This document shows positions 1 to 8,540 of a stretch of DNA of 64,000 nt, one piece after another. The notes under the pieces are model-generated. The model was not told the DNA's origin. It searched no databases and saw nothing but the letters and a program-made list of their open reading frames with translations. The DNA comes from JBGSYN01 sp041750975 (GTDB taxonomy: Bacteria; Pseudomonadota; Alphaproteobacteria; Geminicoccales; Geminicoccaceae): the NCBI GenBank assembly GCA_041750975.1, contig JBGSYN010000148.1, positions 1-64,000 of the forward strand, written 5' to 3'. The translations under genes were made by a program, and so were the position numbers. Position 1 is the first letter of the stretch. The number at the start of each line of letters is the position of its first letter.

Positions 1-55
1 TCCGCCCCAAACCCTTCCACCATCACACACAAGCCTCAACACCATCACCACCCAA

Positions 56-132
<77 letters not shown>

Positions 133-180
133 GAATTAGGGCATCATCTCTCTCCGGTTCCGTCCCGGCAGACGCCAGCC

Positions 181-1656
181 ATGGCTTCCAAAAAAACCCT
201 TAACGCCAAAAATCTCGAAGCGCTCGGGGCCGCGAAGCTGGCGGCGCTGCTGATCGAGATCAGTACCGGAGATGCCACGGCCAAACGGCGTCTCCGCCTT
301 GAGCTTGTGGCAGCGCAAGGTCCTGACGAGGTGGCGGGCGAGGTCCGCAAGCGTCTTCTGACCATCGGGCAGTCCTGCTCCTTCGTCGATTGGCGGAACA
401 TCAGATCATTCGCGCAGGATCTCGGCGCGCAGCGGCGGGCGATCGTCGAGCAAGTGGCGCCCCATGATGGGTCCGCAGCACTCGAGCTGATGTGGCGCTT
501 CATGGGTTTGGCGGATTCGATCTACGAACGCTGCGACGATGGCAGCGGCACGGTCAGCGACGTCTTCGAAAACGCCTGCCATGGTCTGGGCGAGATCGCC
601 ATGATGGCCAAGCCCGATCCGGCATCGCTGGCCGAGCAGGTATTGGCTTCGATCCAGGACAACGATTACGGCCAGTACGACGGTCTGATCGAGATCATGG
701 CGCCGGCTCTCGGCCCCTCCGGCCTGGATTATCTGAAGGCGCAGTTAGAGGCACCGGCCAATTCACGGTCTAGCGCGGAGCGTGACACGATTGGCCGGGA
801 CGGCAAGATTCCGGTCAACGCCGACGACATCGACGAATCTTGGCGCGCCCGCACCATCAGCATGGCATTGCAGGCAATCGCGGACGTGCAGGGTGACGTT
901 GACGGCTTCATTGCTCACTATGATAATACCACTCGCAAGCTCCCGAATATCGCGGCTGCGATCGCCCGACGCCTGCTTGACGCCGATCGCGCGGAGGAAG
1001 CGTTGGCCGCGGTCGAGGCGACCGAGGAGCAGCGTGCCGGCCAAATCACGTTCGAATGGGAACAGACGCGGCTCGACGTGCTCGAAGCTCTGGGCCGGAT
1101 CGAGGAGGCACAGGCCTTCCGTTGGGTCTGCTTCGAGCGCTCGCTCTCGATCGAGCATCTGCGGGCCTATTTGAAACGGCTGCCCGATTTTGAGGACATC
1201 GACGCTGAGAAGCGAGCATTTGACCATGCCGCTGCACATTCCAATTTGCTCGAGGCCCTGGCCTTTTTCATCGACTGGGCGGACCTCCGATCATCGACAG
1301 CGGTCGACCGGGCGGCAGCACTCGTGGTGCAGCGAAAGCAGGAACTCGACGGCGACCATTACGAGATTCTCACGCCTGCCTCGGCGGCAGTGGCGGCAAG
1401 ACATCCGCTGGCGGCGACGCTGATGCTCAGAGCGATGATCGATTTTTCGCTGCAACGGGGGCGATCCAGCCGCTATCGCCATGCCGCCCGGCATCTAGCC
1501 GAATGTGAGAGACTTGCCGTGTCGATCGAGGATTTCGGGGTGTTCGAGGCGCACGACGTTTATGTGGCACGGCTGAAACAGGAGCACGGACGGAAGAGCT
1601 CGTTCTGGAGCGAAGTGGCCATACAGCCGCAAGGTTCGATCGGCCGAGGAGTTTGA
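181..1656 (+). CDS. DUF6880 family protein
   Basis: A 491-residue soluble protein with no signal peptide and no membrane segment. Its N-terminus (MASKKTLNAKNLEALG, then AALLIEISTGDATAKRRLRLEL) matches from memory the conserved opening of the DUF6880 family in alphaproteobacteria. The rest is helical and rich in Ala, Leu, Glu and Arg, like a TPR or HEAT-type superhelix, with a conserved-looking WRFMGLADSIYERCDD segment near residues 105-120. Its biochemical role is unknown; a helical scaffold for protein contacts is the reasonable guess. It starts 48 bases after the tRNA-fMet CCA end and may be a stand-alone unit. Confidence 0.8.
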   Translation: MASKKTLNAKNLEALGAAKLAALLIEISTGDATAKRRLRLELVAAQGPDEVAGEVRKRLLTIGQSCSFVDWRNIRSFAQDLGAQRRAIVEQVAPHDGSAALELMWRFMGLADSIYERCDDGSGTVSDVFENACHGLGEIAMMAKPDPASLAEQVLASIQDNDYGQYDGLIEIMAPALGPSGLDYLKAQLEAPANSRSSAERDTIGRDGKIPVNADDIDESWRARTISMALQAIADVQGDVDGFIAHYDNTTRKLPNIAAAIARRLLDADRAEEALAAVEATEEQRAGQITFEWEQTRLDVLEALGRIEEAQAFRWVCFERSLSIEHLRAYLKRLPDFEDIDAEKRAFDHAAAHSNLLEALAFFIDWADLRSSTAVDRAAALVVQRKQELDGDHYEILTPASAAVAARHPLAATLMLRAMIDFSLQRGRSSRYRHAARHLAECERLAVSIEDFGVFEAHDVYVARLKQEHGRKSSFWSEVAIQPQGSIGRGV

Positions 1657-2049
1657 CCTACTCCCCTTCTTTCTTCGTCAGAAGTGGGCGTTGAGTTCGT
1701 AGCGGCGGTTGAACCTCTTGGCGAGGCTGGCGAGGACCAGGGCGAAATCGCCGAGTTCGGTTTCGGGGATCAGGCCCGTTGGAGAGGCGAAGTCCCACTT
1801 CTTGGCGACGCAGCGTCCTGTGGCATTGACGAATGAAGAATAGGGCCCGCCGCAACCCGGCAATCGGTCGCCATGAAACCGCGCATTCACGCCGACCCAT
1901 GACTTCGTCGCGAACCGACAGTGGCAACCTCGTGTCGCTGTTGAACCTGGGATAGGAGACGAAAACCCGGGCGAGCCGTCCATCGACAGATCTTGCATTT
2001 TTCGGAATTAAAGCCTATAGTGGCGGCTGTTTCATATGTGAGATGAGCC
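1657..2049. other. 393-base gap without a recognisable gene
   Basis: This stretch separates the DUF6880 gene from the NALKHG gene. The minus strand is open for 106 codons (1678-1998), ending in FNRRYELNAHF, but I recognise no family, see no good ribosome binding site, and its composition (many Arg, Pro, Gly, Cys) looks like chance translation of GC-rich DNA or a decayed gene. The right end carries a plausible promoter for the following gene. No RNA gene or repeat array was seen. Confidence 0.5.
1993..2021 (+). promoter_or_regulatory. Candidate sigma-70 promoter for the NALKHG gene
   Basis: TTGCAT (1993-1998) and TATAGT (2016-2021) stand exactly 17 bases apart. The -10 box matches the consensus at five of six positions and the -35 at three. 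The local AT-rich patch contrasts with the GC-rich surroundings. The downstream ATG lies 28 bases after the -10 box, which leaves a short leader. Confidence 0.45.
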
Positions 2050-2796
2050 ATGAATATCGAAGCCTCAGAGAAGCCGGCACTCAAGAAACGCGGCCCCAAG
2101 ACGCCCGAGGGCAAGGCTCGGTCTTCGATGAATGCGCTGAAGCACGGGTTTCGGGCGGAGAAGTTCCGGTTGCTGCCCGAGGAGACGGTCGAGGAGTTCG
2201 AGGCTTTTGCGGAGGAGATCAGGAAGGATTTAAGGCCCAGGTGTGCGATGGAACGGCAGTGCGTCGAGGCGATTGTCATCGCCTTCTGGCGGGAGGTCCG
2301 GGCCGACCGGATGGAAGCCGACGTCATGTCCGATATGCCGCCGACGACCCCGGATCGGGTACATGGCAGCAATCTGGTGAACAAGCCCGAGAACCGCGCC
2401 TCGCTTGCGACCATGCTGCGCTATCGCGGTCAGGTGTCGATGGATCTCAAGCGCGCCCTTGCCAATCTAGGAGACTATCGGAGGGCGCACGGTTCGGCGC
2501 CTGAGCAGGATTGCACGAACGAATTGGGCCCCTTCTCAGAGCCGGCCCCGGAACGCGCAAACGACAATTGCACAAACGAATTAGACAGCAACGATTCCCA
2601 CACCCCACCGGCCCCACCCACACCCGAACCACCATCCCGCGGAGAGGGCGAGAGGGGCGCGCCGCCCCTTTCGCAAACCCTTCCTACCACGGAATGCACG
2701 AACGATTTATTGTTGCCTACTCCTCAGCCCGCCCCGCAGCGGCCGATCGTGCATCGCAAGGAGAAGGTGCCGCGGCATCATCGGCGGTGGTGGTAG
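2050..2796 (+). CDS. NALKHG-motif protein with repeat-rich tail
   Basis: A 248-residue protein in two parts. Residues 1-150 are basic and helical and carry GPKTPEGKARSSMNALKHGF, the signature of a widespread but uncharacterised bacterial family often seen in many copies per genome. Residues 150-248 are low-complexity, rich in Pro, and hold three spaced copies of the motif CTNEL or CTNDL, ending in a very basic HRRWW. No membrane or signal segment. A weak Shine-Dalgarno (GAGATGAG) precedes the ATG. Function unknown; the start of the basic domain resembles short DNA- or RNA-contacting proteins but this is not shown. The tail also includes a PPTPEPPSRGEGERG stretch that looks like read-through of a dispersed intergenic repeat. 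Confidence 0.65.
   Translation: MNIEASEKPALKKRGPKTPEGKARSSMNALKHGFRAEKFRLLPEETVEEFEAFAEEIRKDLRPRCAMERQCVEAIVIAFWREVRADRMEADVMSDMPPTTPDRVHGSNLVNKPENRASLATMLRYRGQVSMDLKRALANLGDYRRAHGSAPEQDCTNELGPFSEPAPERANDNCTNELDSNDSHTPPAPPTPEPPSRGEGERGAPPLSQTLPTTECTNDLLLPTPQPAPQRPIVHRKEKVPRHHRRWW
2512..2709 (+). repeat. Three imperfect copies of a CTNEL-coding repeat
   Basis: Copies begin at about 2512 (TGCACGAACGAATTGG), 2569 (TGCACAAACGAATTAG) and 2695 (TGCACGAACGATTTAT). All lie in the same reading frame and encode Cys-Thr-Asn-Glu/Asp-Leu. They are spaced irregularly by Pro- and Ser-rich linkers. In relatives of this protein family short Asn-Glu motifs recur in the same tail position, so this is likely a functional linear motif rather than chance. 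Confidence 0.6.
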
Positions 2797-2820
2797 GCGG
2801 TTCAGGGCTGCTTGATTGGT

Positions 2821-3204
2821 CTAGCCTCGGGGCTGGAGGATAATGGGGTCGGGCAGGGTATGATTCTGGTTGCGGAAGTAGAGGCGGACGAGGATCCGGT
2901 CGGAGGCGCCGGCGCCGGGTTTTGCGACCGTGAGGACGACTTTGTGGCGGTCATGCTTGAGGAAGTTGAAGCTGCCGTTCTCGTTGGTGGTGGTTTCGGC
3001 GATGGGGGCGAGGCTGACCAGTGTCTGCTCGTTGAGGATGACGGTGGCGTCGGCGACGGGCTGGCCGCCGGCGTCGACGACCTCACCCTCGAGGATGCCG
3101 TCATTATGGGCGCGGACGTAGAGGTTCCAGCCGACGGTGACGATGGCGATGAGGCCGAAGGTAATCGTGACCCGATTGACCAGCCAGCCCTTCCAGCCCT
3201 CCAT
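2821..3204 (-). CDS. Small membrane-anchored carboxypeptidase-regulatory-like domain protein
   Basis: A 127-residue protein with one N-terminal membrane helix (about residues 12-30, ITFGLIAIVTVGWNLYV). It is followed by a single beta-sandwich of the CarboxypepD_reg/CNA-B type (ILEGEVVDAGGQPVADATVIL, then TNENGSFNFL). The fold most likely sits on the periplasmic side. Start chosen at the ATG four bases after the preceding permease stop; the open frame reaches further upstream but only inside the permease gene. As the last gene of the sugar ABC operon it may be a structural partner of the permeases or of the binding protein. That role is inferred from position only. Confidence 0.7.
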   Translation of the reverse strand: MEGWKGWLVNRVTITFGLIAIVTVGWNLYVRAHNDGILEGEVVDAGGQPVADATVILNEQTLVSLAPIAETTTNENGSFNFLKHDRHKVVLTVAKPGAGASDRILVRLYFRNQNHTLPDPIILQPRG

Positions 3205-3208
3205 GATG

Positions 3209-4021
3209 TCAGCCCTTCCTCGCACCCGAGGTGAGGCCCTGAATGAATTCCTTTTGGGCCAGGAGAAAGACCAGGAGGCCGGGGGCCAGGACCATGGTGC
3301 AGAAGGCGTAGAGGGCTCCGGTGGTGTCCTCGAAATACGCGAGGAACGTCGAGAGGCCGAGGGGCAGGGTCTGCATCTCGACATCGCGGACGATGATGAG
3401 TGGCCAGAGGAAATCGTTCCAGGACCAGATGAAGGAGAGGATGATAGTGGTGGCGACGGCAGGCTTGGCGAGCGGCAGCATGATCTTCAGCATGATGTCG
3501 CGTTCCGGCACGCCGTCGATCTTGGCGGCCTGGATCAGGGATGGCGGGATCGCGTCGAAGCTCGCCTTGAAGATGAAGATGCAGATGATGTGCGAGAAGG
3601 CCGGCAGTCCCAGGCCCAGATAGGAGTTCAAGAGGCCGAGCTTGGCAGTGATCAGATAGGCCGGGATGATGGTCGCATGAAACGGGATCATCATACAGGC
3701 GAGAAAGAGCAGAATAATCCAGCGTTTGCCGGCGAAGTTCTTGGTCAGCGCGTAGCCCGCGGCCGCGTTGATGAAGAGATTGGCGACGATGACCATGACC
3801 GCGACGATGACGCTGTTGAGGAAGAACCGCGGGAACGGAATGGCGTACCAGGCATCGACGTAGAAGAAGGGCTGCGGGTCGACCGGCAGCAGCGAGGGTG
3901 GGTACGAGAAAATATTCTCACCGGTGATGCTGGTCTTGAATACCCAGTAGAACGGCACGAGCATGACGCAGGCCGTGAGCAGGAGGGCCAGGTGGATCGG
4001 CCATGTCGGATAGCGGCGCAT
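3209..4021 (-). CDS. Sugar ABC transporter permease, MalG type
   Basis: A 270-residue inner-membrane protein with six predicted helices, the first at residues 9-29. The cytoplasmic EAA loop, which docks on the ATPase, reads AAKIDGVPERDIMLKIMLPL around residues 180-200. This is the usual length and layout for the carbohydrate uptake transporter-1 (CUT1) family of the MalG/UgpE type. It lies 14 bases after the partner permease and is co-transcribed with it. Substrate cannot be told from the permease; the neighbouring oxidoreductase suggests a sugar, polyol or sugar acid. Confidence 0.93.
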   Translation of the reverse strand: MRRYPTWPIHLALLLTACVMLVPFYWVFKTSITGENIFSYPPSLLPVDPQPFFYVDAWYAIPFPRFFLNSVIVAVMVIVANLFINAAAGYALTKNFAGKRWIILLFLACMMIPFHATIIPAYLITAKLGLLNSYLGLGLPAFSHIICIFIFKASFDAIPPSLIQAAKIDGVPERDIMLKIMLPLAKPAVATTIILSFIWSWNDFLWPLIIVRDVEMQTLPLGLSTFLAYFEDTTGALYAFCTMVLAPGLLVFLLAQKEFIQGLTSGARKG

Positions 4022-4035
4022 CCTGGTCCGGCCCC

Positions 4036-5013
4036 TCAGTCGGCGATGTCGACCTTGCCGGCCTCACCGCCGGCAAGCGCGTTGGCGATAAGGGCGAGGC
4101 CGACGAAGAGGACGAACATGACGACCGTGAGGGCACCCGCATAGTCGAACTGGGTGAGGGTGAAGGCGGCCTTGTAGATATAGGTGATCAAGAGCTCGGT
4201 GGCGTGGCCGGGGCCGCCGCCGGTCATGACGTAGATCAGATCGAAGCTCGTAAAGGAGGCGATGATGCCGATGATGAAGCAGAGGAAGATCGAGGGGCGC
4301 AACAGCGGCAGGGTAATCCGCCAGAACTGGCTCCAGCGGCTGGCGCCGTCGATACTGGCGGCCTCATAGAGGTTGGGCGGGATGTTCTGGAGGCCGGTCA
4401 GGAGAATGATCATGAAGAAGCCGATGATCTGCCAGATGGCGGCGGCGATGACCGAGGGCAGGGCGGTGGCGAAGGTCTCGAGAAAGGCGATTGGCCGGTC
4501 AATGATGCCGAGGCTGCGCAACAGGTAATTGATGAGGCCGACATTCTCGTCATAGAGCCAGCGCCAGATGATGCCGACGGCGACGACCATCAGGGGATAG
4601 CTCATGAAGATGATGGTCCGGTAGACGGTGCGGCCCCGAATGCGGCTGTTGACCATAAGGGCGAGGCCGATGGCGAGGATGATGGCGATCGGTGCGGTCA
4701 GCATGTATTTGAAGGTGTTGGTCAGAGCCTCCCAGAAGACGTCGTCATAGACCCACATCTCTTCGTAATGATAGAGTCCGGCCCATTCCGAGGGTTTGGT
4801 CGGCGACCAGAACTGGAACGAGAGGACGACATTCCACAACAGCGGAATGACTCGATAGAGGAGGAAAATCGCAAGTGCGGGGATCAACAGCACCCAGATC
4901 AGCGCCAATTCGCGATGGCGTTTCCTGGCGAAGAGGCCGCGTCTGGCGGAGGGGGCGACCGTCCGGCCGCCCCCGATCCGCGATTGGTGGCTCGAGGTGC
5001 TAGCGGTTGCCAC
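4036..5013 (-). CDS. Sugar ABC transporter permease, MalF type
   Basis: A 325-residue inner-membrane protein. A basic, flexible N-terminus of about 35 residues leads into the first helix (LIWVLLIPALAIFLLY), and six helices in all are visible. The EAA loop is EAASIDGASRWSQFWRITLP near residues 230-250. This is the CUT1 subunit that pairs with the MalG-type permease next to it. The gene starts inside the last 14 bases of the binding-protein gene, which implies translational coupling. The TGGGPGHATELL segment after the EAA loop is typical of MalF-type permeases. Confidence 0.93.
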   Translation of the reverse strand: MATASTSSHQSRIGGGRTVAPSARRGLFARKRHRELALIWVLLIPALAIFLLYRVIPLLWNVVLSFQFWSPTKPSEWAGLYHYEEMWVYDDVFWEALTNTFKYMLTAPIAIILAIGLALMVNSRIRGRTVYRTIIFMSYPLMVVAVGIIWRWLYDENVGLINYLLRSLGIIDRPIAFLETFATALPSVIAAAIWQIIGFFMIILLTGLQNIPPNLYEAASIDGASRWSQFWRITLPLLRPSIFLCFIIGIIASFTSFDLIYVMTGGGPGHATELLITYIYKAAFTLTQFDYAGALTVVMFVLFVGLALIANALAGGEAGKVDIAD

Positions 5014-6262
5014 GTCGAATCACGCGATTGACATTGGATTCGGCGGCCTCGATGGCTTCCGCCGGGTCCTTCTGGCCCAGGAGTGCTGCCTGCAGCTCCG
5101 GATAGAACGCCTCCTTGATCCTTGCATCCAAGGGCGTCACCCAATCGCCTGTCGCCTTGTCCATATTGGCGAGCGACAATTCGAGCGTCTCCTGCTTCAG
5201 GGGATCCTCGGTATCGGCGATGAGCTCTGCATCGACCGTCTCGTTCAGCGTCAGGATCGTGAAGGTGTCGGCCATCGTCGTCTGCCATTTGTCGTTGAGC
5301 GCGATGGCGATGAAGTCGAAGGCCTCGTCCGGGTACTCGGTGCTGGCGGAGATGCCGAGGCCATGGGCGTTGGGGACGCCCCAGCCACCGGGCCATTCCA
5401 CCACGCCCAAGGTGTCGGCATTGGCCCAGTCGGCCTGGCCCATGATCCAGAAAAGGGCAGCACCATGGCCCTGATACATGCCGATATCGCCGGCGGCGAA
5501 GGCGTTGTTGGGTTCGACCCAGCGGCCGGTCCAGGAGATGTTGTTGATCGCACCGCTCTGGGTCGCCTCGGCGAGCTTAGTGACGGCGTCGACCATTTCG
5601 GGCGTGTTGAAGGCGGCCTCGGTCATACCCTCATTGAGCAGATCGATGTCGTTCATCGCGAAGAGCGCCCAGTAGAGCCAATCGAAATTGAGCGTGATGA
5701 AGCCCGAGCGGCCCTCGCCGGTGGCGGCGATTTTCCCGGCATCATCCAGAATTTCGTCGAAGTTCGTCGGCGGTCCCTCGATCCCGGCCTCTTCGAAGAG
5801 CTTCTTGTTGTAGACCATCAATGTCTTCGAGAAATAGTAGGGCAGCATGTATTGCTTGCCGTCATACTGCCAGAATTCGAGGCCTTCCGGATTGTAGCGG
5901 GCCTTGATGTCCGGATGCTCCTCGAGATAGGGCGTGAGGTCGACAAGACCGTCATCGGCGGCGTATTCGGCCCAGAGCATGCCTTGCACGTCGATGATAT
6001 CGGGGGCGGTGCCGGCGACCAGCTGGGTCTGATAGAAGGTCGCGTATTCGGTGCCCTTCTTGTCCAGCCACTCGACCGTGAAGTCCGGATGCATCTCCTG
6101 GAAATCGGCGATCCAGCCCTGGAATTTTTCCTCATAGATCGGCAGGTTCCAGGTCAAGAGTGTCAGCGTCTTGTCCTGTGCCGCAGCCCGGTCCGCTGCG
6201 AGAGTAGAGGCCAGCAACCCGATGGCGGCTGCCGTTCCGATGACGTAACGTCGATTGATCAT
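5000..6262 (-). CDS. Extracellular sugar-binding protein of ABC transporter
   Basis: A 420-residue periplasmic solute-binding protein of family 1 (SBP_bac_1). An N-terminal export signal is evident (MINRRYVIGTAAAIGLLAS, cleavage near AAAQ at about residue 29); the Arg-Arg pair could make it a Tat substrate, but the motif is incomplete. The mature chain opens with KTLTLLTWN and contains GTAPDIIDVQG, a family-typical segment. A strong Shine-Dalgarno (AGGAGGG) precedes the ATG. It delivers a sugar to the two permeases encoded just downstream. It lies 36 bases after the oxidoreductase gene. The ligand is not predictable by eye. Confidence 0.93.
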   Translation of the reverse strand: MINRRYVIGTAAAIGLLASTLAADRAAAQDKTLTLLTWNLPIYEEKFQGWIADFQEMHPDFTVEWLDKKGTEYATFYQTQLVAGTAPDIIDVQGMLWAEYAADDGLVDLTPYLEEHPDIKARYNPEGLEFWQYDGKQYMLPYYFSKTLMVYNKKLFEEAGIEGPPTNFDEILDDAGKIAATGEGRSGFITLNFDWLYWALFAMNDIDLLNEGMTEAAFNTPEMVDAVTKLAEATQSGAINNISWTGRWVEPNNAFAAGDIGMYQGHGAALFWIMGQADWANADTLGVVEWPGGWGVPNAHGLGISASTEYPDEAFDFIAIALNDKWQTTMADTFTILTLNETVDAELIADTEDPLKQETLELSLANMDKATGDWVTPLDARIKEAFYPELQAALLGQKDPAEAIEAAESNVNRVIRRGNR

Positions 6263-6298
6263 TTTTTCCCTCCTGGTTCCCTACACACGCAAAATCGT

Positions 6299-7339
6299 TC
6301 AGAATTCGAGCGCAATCTCCCTGCCCTCGGCGAGGGCGCGCTCAGCTTCGAGACAGAGGATGACGGCACGCCGGGCCTCCGCGGGCGGCATCAGCGACCG
6401 GCTTTCGGCGAAGGCCCGGGTCGACTGCCGCAATTGCTCCTGCAACTCGAAGATTTCACCCGACGGTTTATCGAGAACGATGATTTCAGGTCCGTCGGCG
6501 CCGGCTCGCAACAGCGCCAGCTCGAACAACGGTTCGGTCTCGCGCGCGCTGGCGCCGGACCAGGTGCTGCGGATCGCACCCTGGGAGCCGGTCATTTCGA
6601 ACGTCAGATAATGGCCGAAGCCGGCAAGCGACTGGGTGATGGTGGCGTAAGCACCGTCTTCGTAGCGCATGATGCTGGTGAAATTGTCGACCATGCCCCG
6701 GGCCCCTGTTCCGGGATCGGCGTTGCTGCCGATCGCCGAAACCGCGACCGGCTCGCCGAGCCCGGCCATGTACCAGGCGATGAGATCGTAGAAATGGACG
6801 GGCTCCTCGAGAATCCAGGAGCCGACCCGATCCGGATCGTGGCGCCACCCGGCGGCACCGGGGCGATAGGGATGGCGGAAGAGGGTGAGATTGGCGTAGC
6901 GCGGCCGGCCGATCGCACCTTCGTCGATCAGCGCCTTGATGCACGCCCACTGCACCGAAAGCCTGAGTTCGTGGCCGACGGAAAGACATCTGCCGCTTTG
7001 GGCGAGCGCCTGCATCAGGGCATCGCAGTCGCCGATGCTGGTCGCCATCGGCTTTTCGAGTTGCACGTGCTTGCCGGCCTGGAGCGCCCTGATCGCCAAT
7101 GCCGCATGCAAGCTGTTGGGAACAACGATATCGACGGCGTCGATCTGGGGCGCTGCGAGGAACTGGCCGAGGTTGCGGAAGATCAGAGCGTCGGGATGCG
7201 CCTCTTCGGCCGCAAGCGCGCTGGCTTTGCTATTGGCGAGGATCGCCCTGAGCTCGCCGCTGCCGTCGAGGTTGGCAAGGCATTGGGCGTGCAGCCTGCC
7301 GAAGGCGCCGAAGCCGATAAGCCCCCAGCCCACCGTCAT
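6299..7339 (-). CDS. Gfo/Idh/MocA family NAD(P)-dependent oxidoreductase
   Basis: A 346-residue cytoplasmic enzyme. The N-terminal Rossmann domain holds GWGLIGFGAFGRLHAQ (residues 4-19), then DAVDIVVPNSLHAALA and the EKPMA segment with the conserved lysine near residues 90-95. A C-terminal alpha/beta domain follows. The family oxidises or reduces sugars and polyols such as myo-inositol or glucose. The ATG overlaps the ATPase stop by four bases, so the enzyme is made with the transporter and most likely acts on the imported compound. The exact substrate is unknown. Confidence 0.9.
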   Translation of the reverse strand: MTVGWGLIGFGAFGRLHAQCLANLDGSGELRAILANSKASALAAEEAHPDALIFRNLGQFLAAPQIDAVDIVVPNSLHAALAIRALQAGKHVQLEKPMATSIGDCDALMQALAQSGRCLSVGHELRLSVQWACIKALIDEGAIGRPRYANLTLFRHPYRPGAAGWRHDPDRVGSWILEEPVHFYDLIAWYMAGLGEPVAVSAIGSNADPGTGARGMVDNFTSIMRYEDGAYATITQSLAGFGHYLTFEMTGSQGAIRSTWSGASARETEPLFELALLRAGADGPEIIVLDKPSGEIFELQEQLRQSTRAFAESRSLMPPAEARRAVILCLEAERALAEGREIALEF

Positions 7340-8442
7340 GACGGCACCTTGGGCGTCGAAAGCGCGCGGCCGGTTCGCGGATCGAACAGATGCATGCGTT
7401 CGAGATCGGGAAAGAGGCGCAGCTTGTCGGCCTCGGTGCGGATCGTCCGGGGCGGCAAGCGCGCCACCACTTCCTGGGATTTGATGGAGAAAAAGACGAG
7501 GGTATCGCTGCCTAAAGGCTCGATGACTTCGGGGCGTACATGAAGCATCGCATCGTGTCGCGACGAAGGATCGAAGTCTTCTGGGCGAATGCCGAAGATC
7601 ACCTCGCGGCCGAGCAGCGAACTGCAGCGCGGCCGCTCGGAATCCGGCAGGTTCAGGGTCGATCCATCCTCGAGTTCGAGCCTGAGCCTGCCATCGCCAT
7701 TGGTCAGGCGCGCCGGCAGAAGGTTCATGACGGGCGAGCCGATGAACCCCGCGACATAGGTGCTGGCCGGCTGATTGTAGATTTCGTCGGGGGTGCCGAG
7801 CTGCTCGATGATCCCGCCGCGCATGATGACGATGCGGTCGGCCAGGGTCATCGCCTCGACCTGGTCGTGCGTGACATAGACGACGGTGGTCGAGACGCGG
7901 CGGTGCAGCTTTTTGATCTCGGTCCGCATCTGCACGCGCAGCTTGGCGTCGAGATTGGAGAGCGGCTCATCGAAGAGGAATACCTGCGGATCGCGGACGA
8001 TGGCGCGGCCCATGGCGACGCGCTGGCGCTGTCCGCCGGAGAGCTGTTTGGGCCGCCGGTGCAGAAGTTCCTCGATATTGAGGATGCTCGCCGCATGCTG
8101 GACGCGCTGCTTGATCTCGGCCCGGCCATAATTGCGGTAGCGCAGGCCGAAGCCGATGTTCTCCGCGACCGACATATGCGGGTAGAGCGCGTAGTCCTGA
8201 AAGACCATGGCGATGTCGCGGTCCTTGGGCTCGCGCTCATTGACCAGCGCATCACCGATCCAGATCTCGCCCGACGTGATATCTTCGAGCCCGGCAATCA
8301 TGCGCAGCGTCGTGCTCTTGCCACAGCCCGAGGGCCCGACCAGGACGATGAATTCCTTGTCCTCGATGGCAAGATCGATCCCGTCCACGGCGAGCACATC
8401 GCCGTAGCTCTTGGTCAGCGATCTCAGCGCAAGTTTTGCCAT
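7336..8442 (-). CDS. Sugar ABC transporter ATPase, MalK/UgpC type
   Basis: A 368-residue ATP-binding subunit. All motifs are intact: Walker A GPSGCGKST near residue 37, Q-loop VFQDYALYP, signature LSGGQRQRVAMGRAI, Walker B VFLFDEPLSNLD and the H-loop VTHDQ. The C-terminal third is a TOBE-type regulatory domain (FGIRPEDF). Start chosen at MAKLALRSLTKSYG because it matches the family and follows an AGGGAG site; a longer open frame of 32 extra codons lacks support. It is the first gene of the sugar-uptake operon running down to 2821. Confidence 0.94.
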   Translation of the reverse strand: MAKLALRSLTKSYGDVLAVDGIDLAIEDKEFIVLVGPSGCGKSTTLRMIAGLEDITSGEIWIGDALVNEREPKDRDIAMVFQDYALYPHMSVAENIGFGLRYRNYGRAEIKQRVQHAASILNIEELLHRRPKQLSGGQRQRVAMGRAIVRDPQVFLFDEPLSNLDAKLRVQMRTEIKKLHRRVSTTVVYVTHDQVEAMTLADRIVIMRGGIIEQLGTPDEIYNQPASTYVAGFIGSPVMNLLPARLTNGDGRLRLELEDGSTLNLPDSERPRCSSLLGREVIFGIRPEDFDPSSRHDAMLHVRPEVIEPLGSDTLVFFSIKSQEVVARLPPRTIRTEADKLRLFPDLERMHLFDPRTGRALSTPKVPS

Positions 8443-8540
8443 TTCTCCCTTTGACCACCCAACCTCATCAATGCTCGCCCTCTCCGCATCCGTTCGGTTA
8501 TCGATAGCAAGCAGACACCAGAATGTCGGGCCGTGCAAGC

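Noticed and set aside
1678..1998. 106-codon minus-strand frame in the gap after the DUF6880 gene
   Set aside because: No recognised family, no ribosome binding site and an odd composition. Kept only as part of the gap description.
4997..7543. 848-codon open frame on the plus strand
   Set aside because: It is the antisense shadow of the sugar-binding protein and the oxidoreductase, both of which have clear family motifs. GC-rich codon bias keeps the opposite strand free of stops. The residues (many Arg, Gly, Asp) show no domain.
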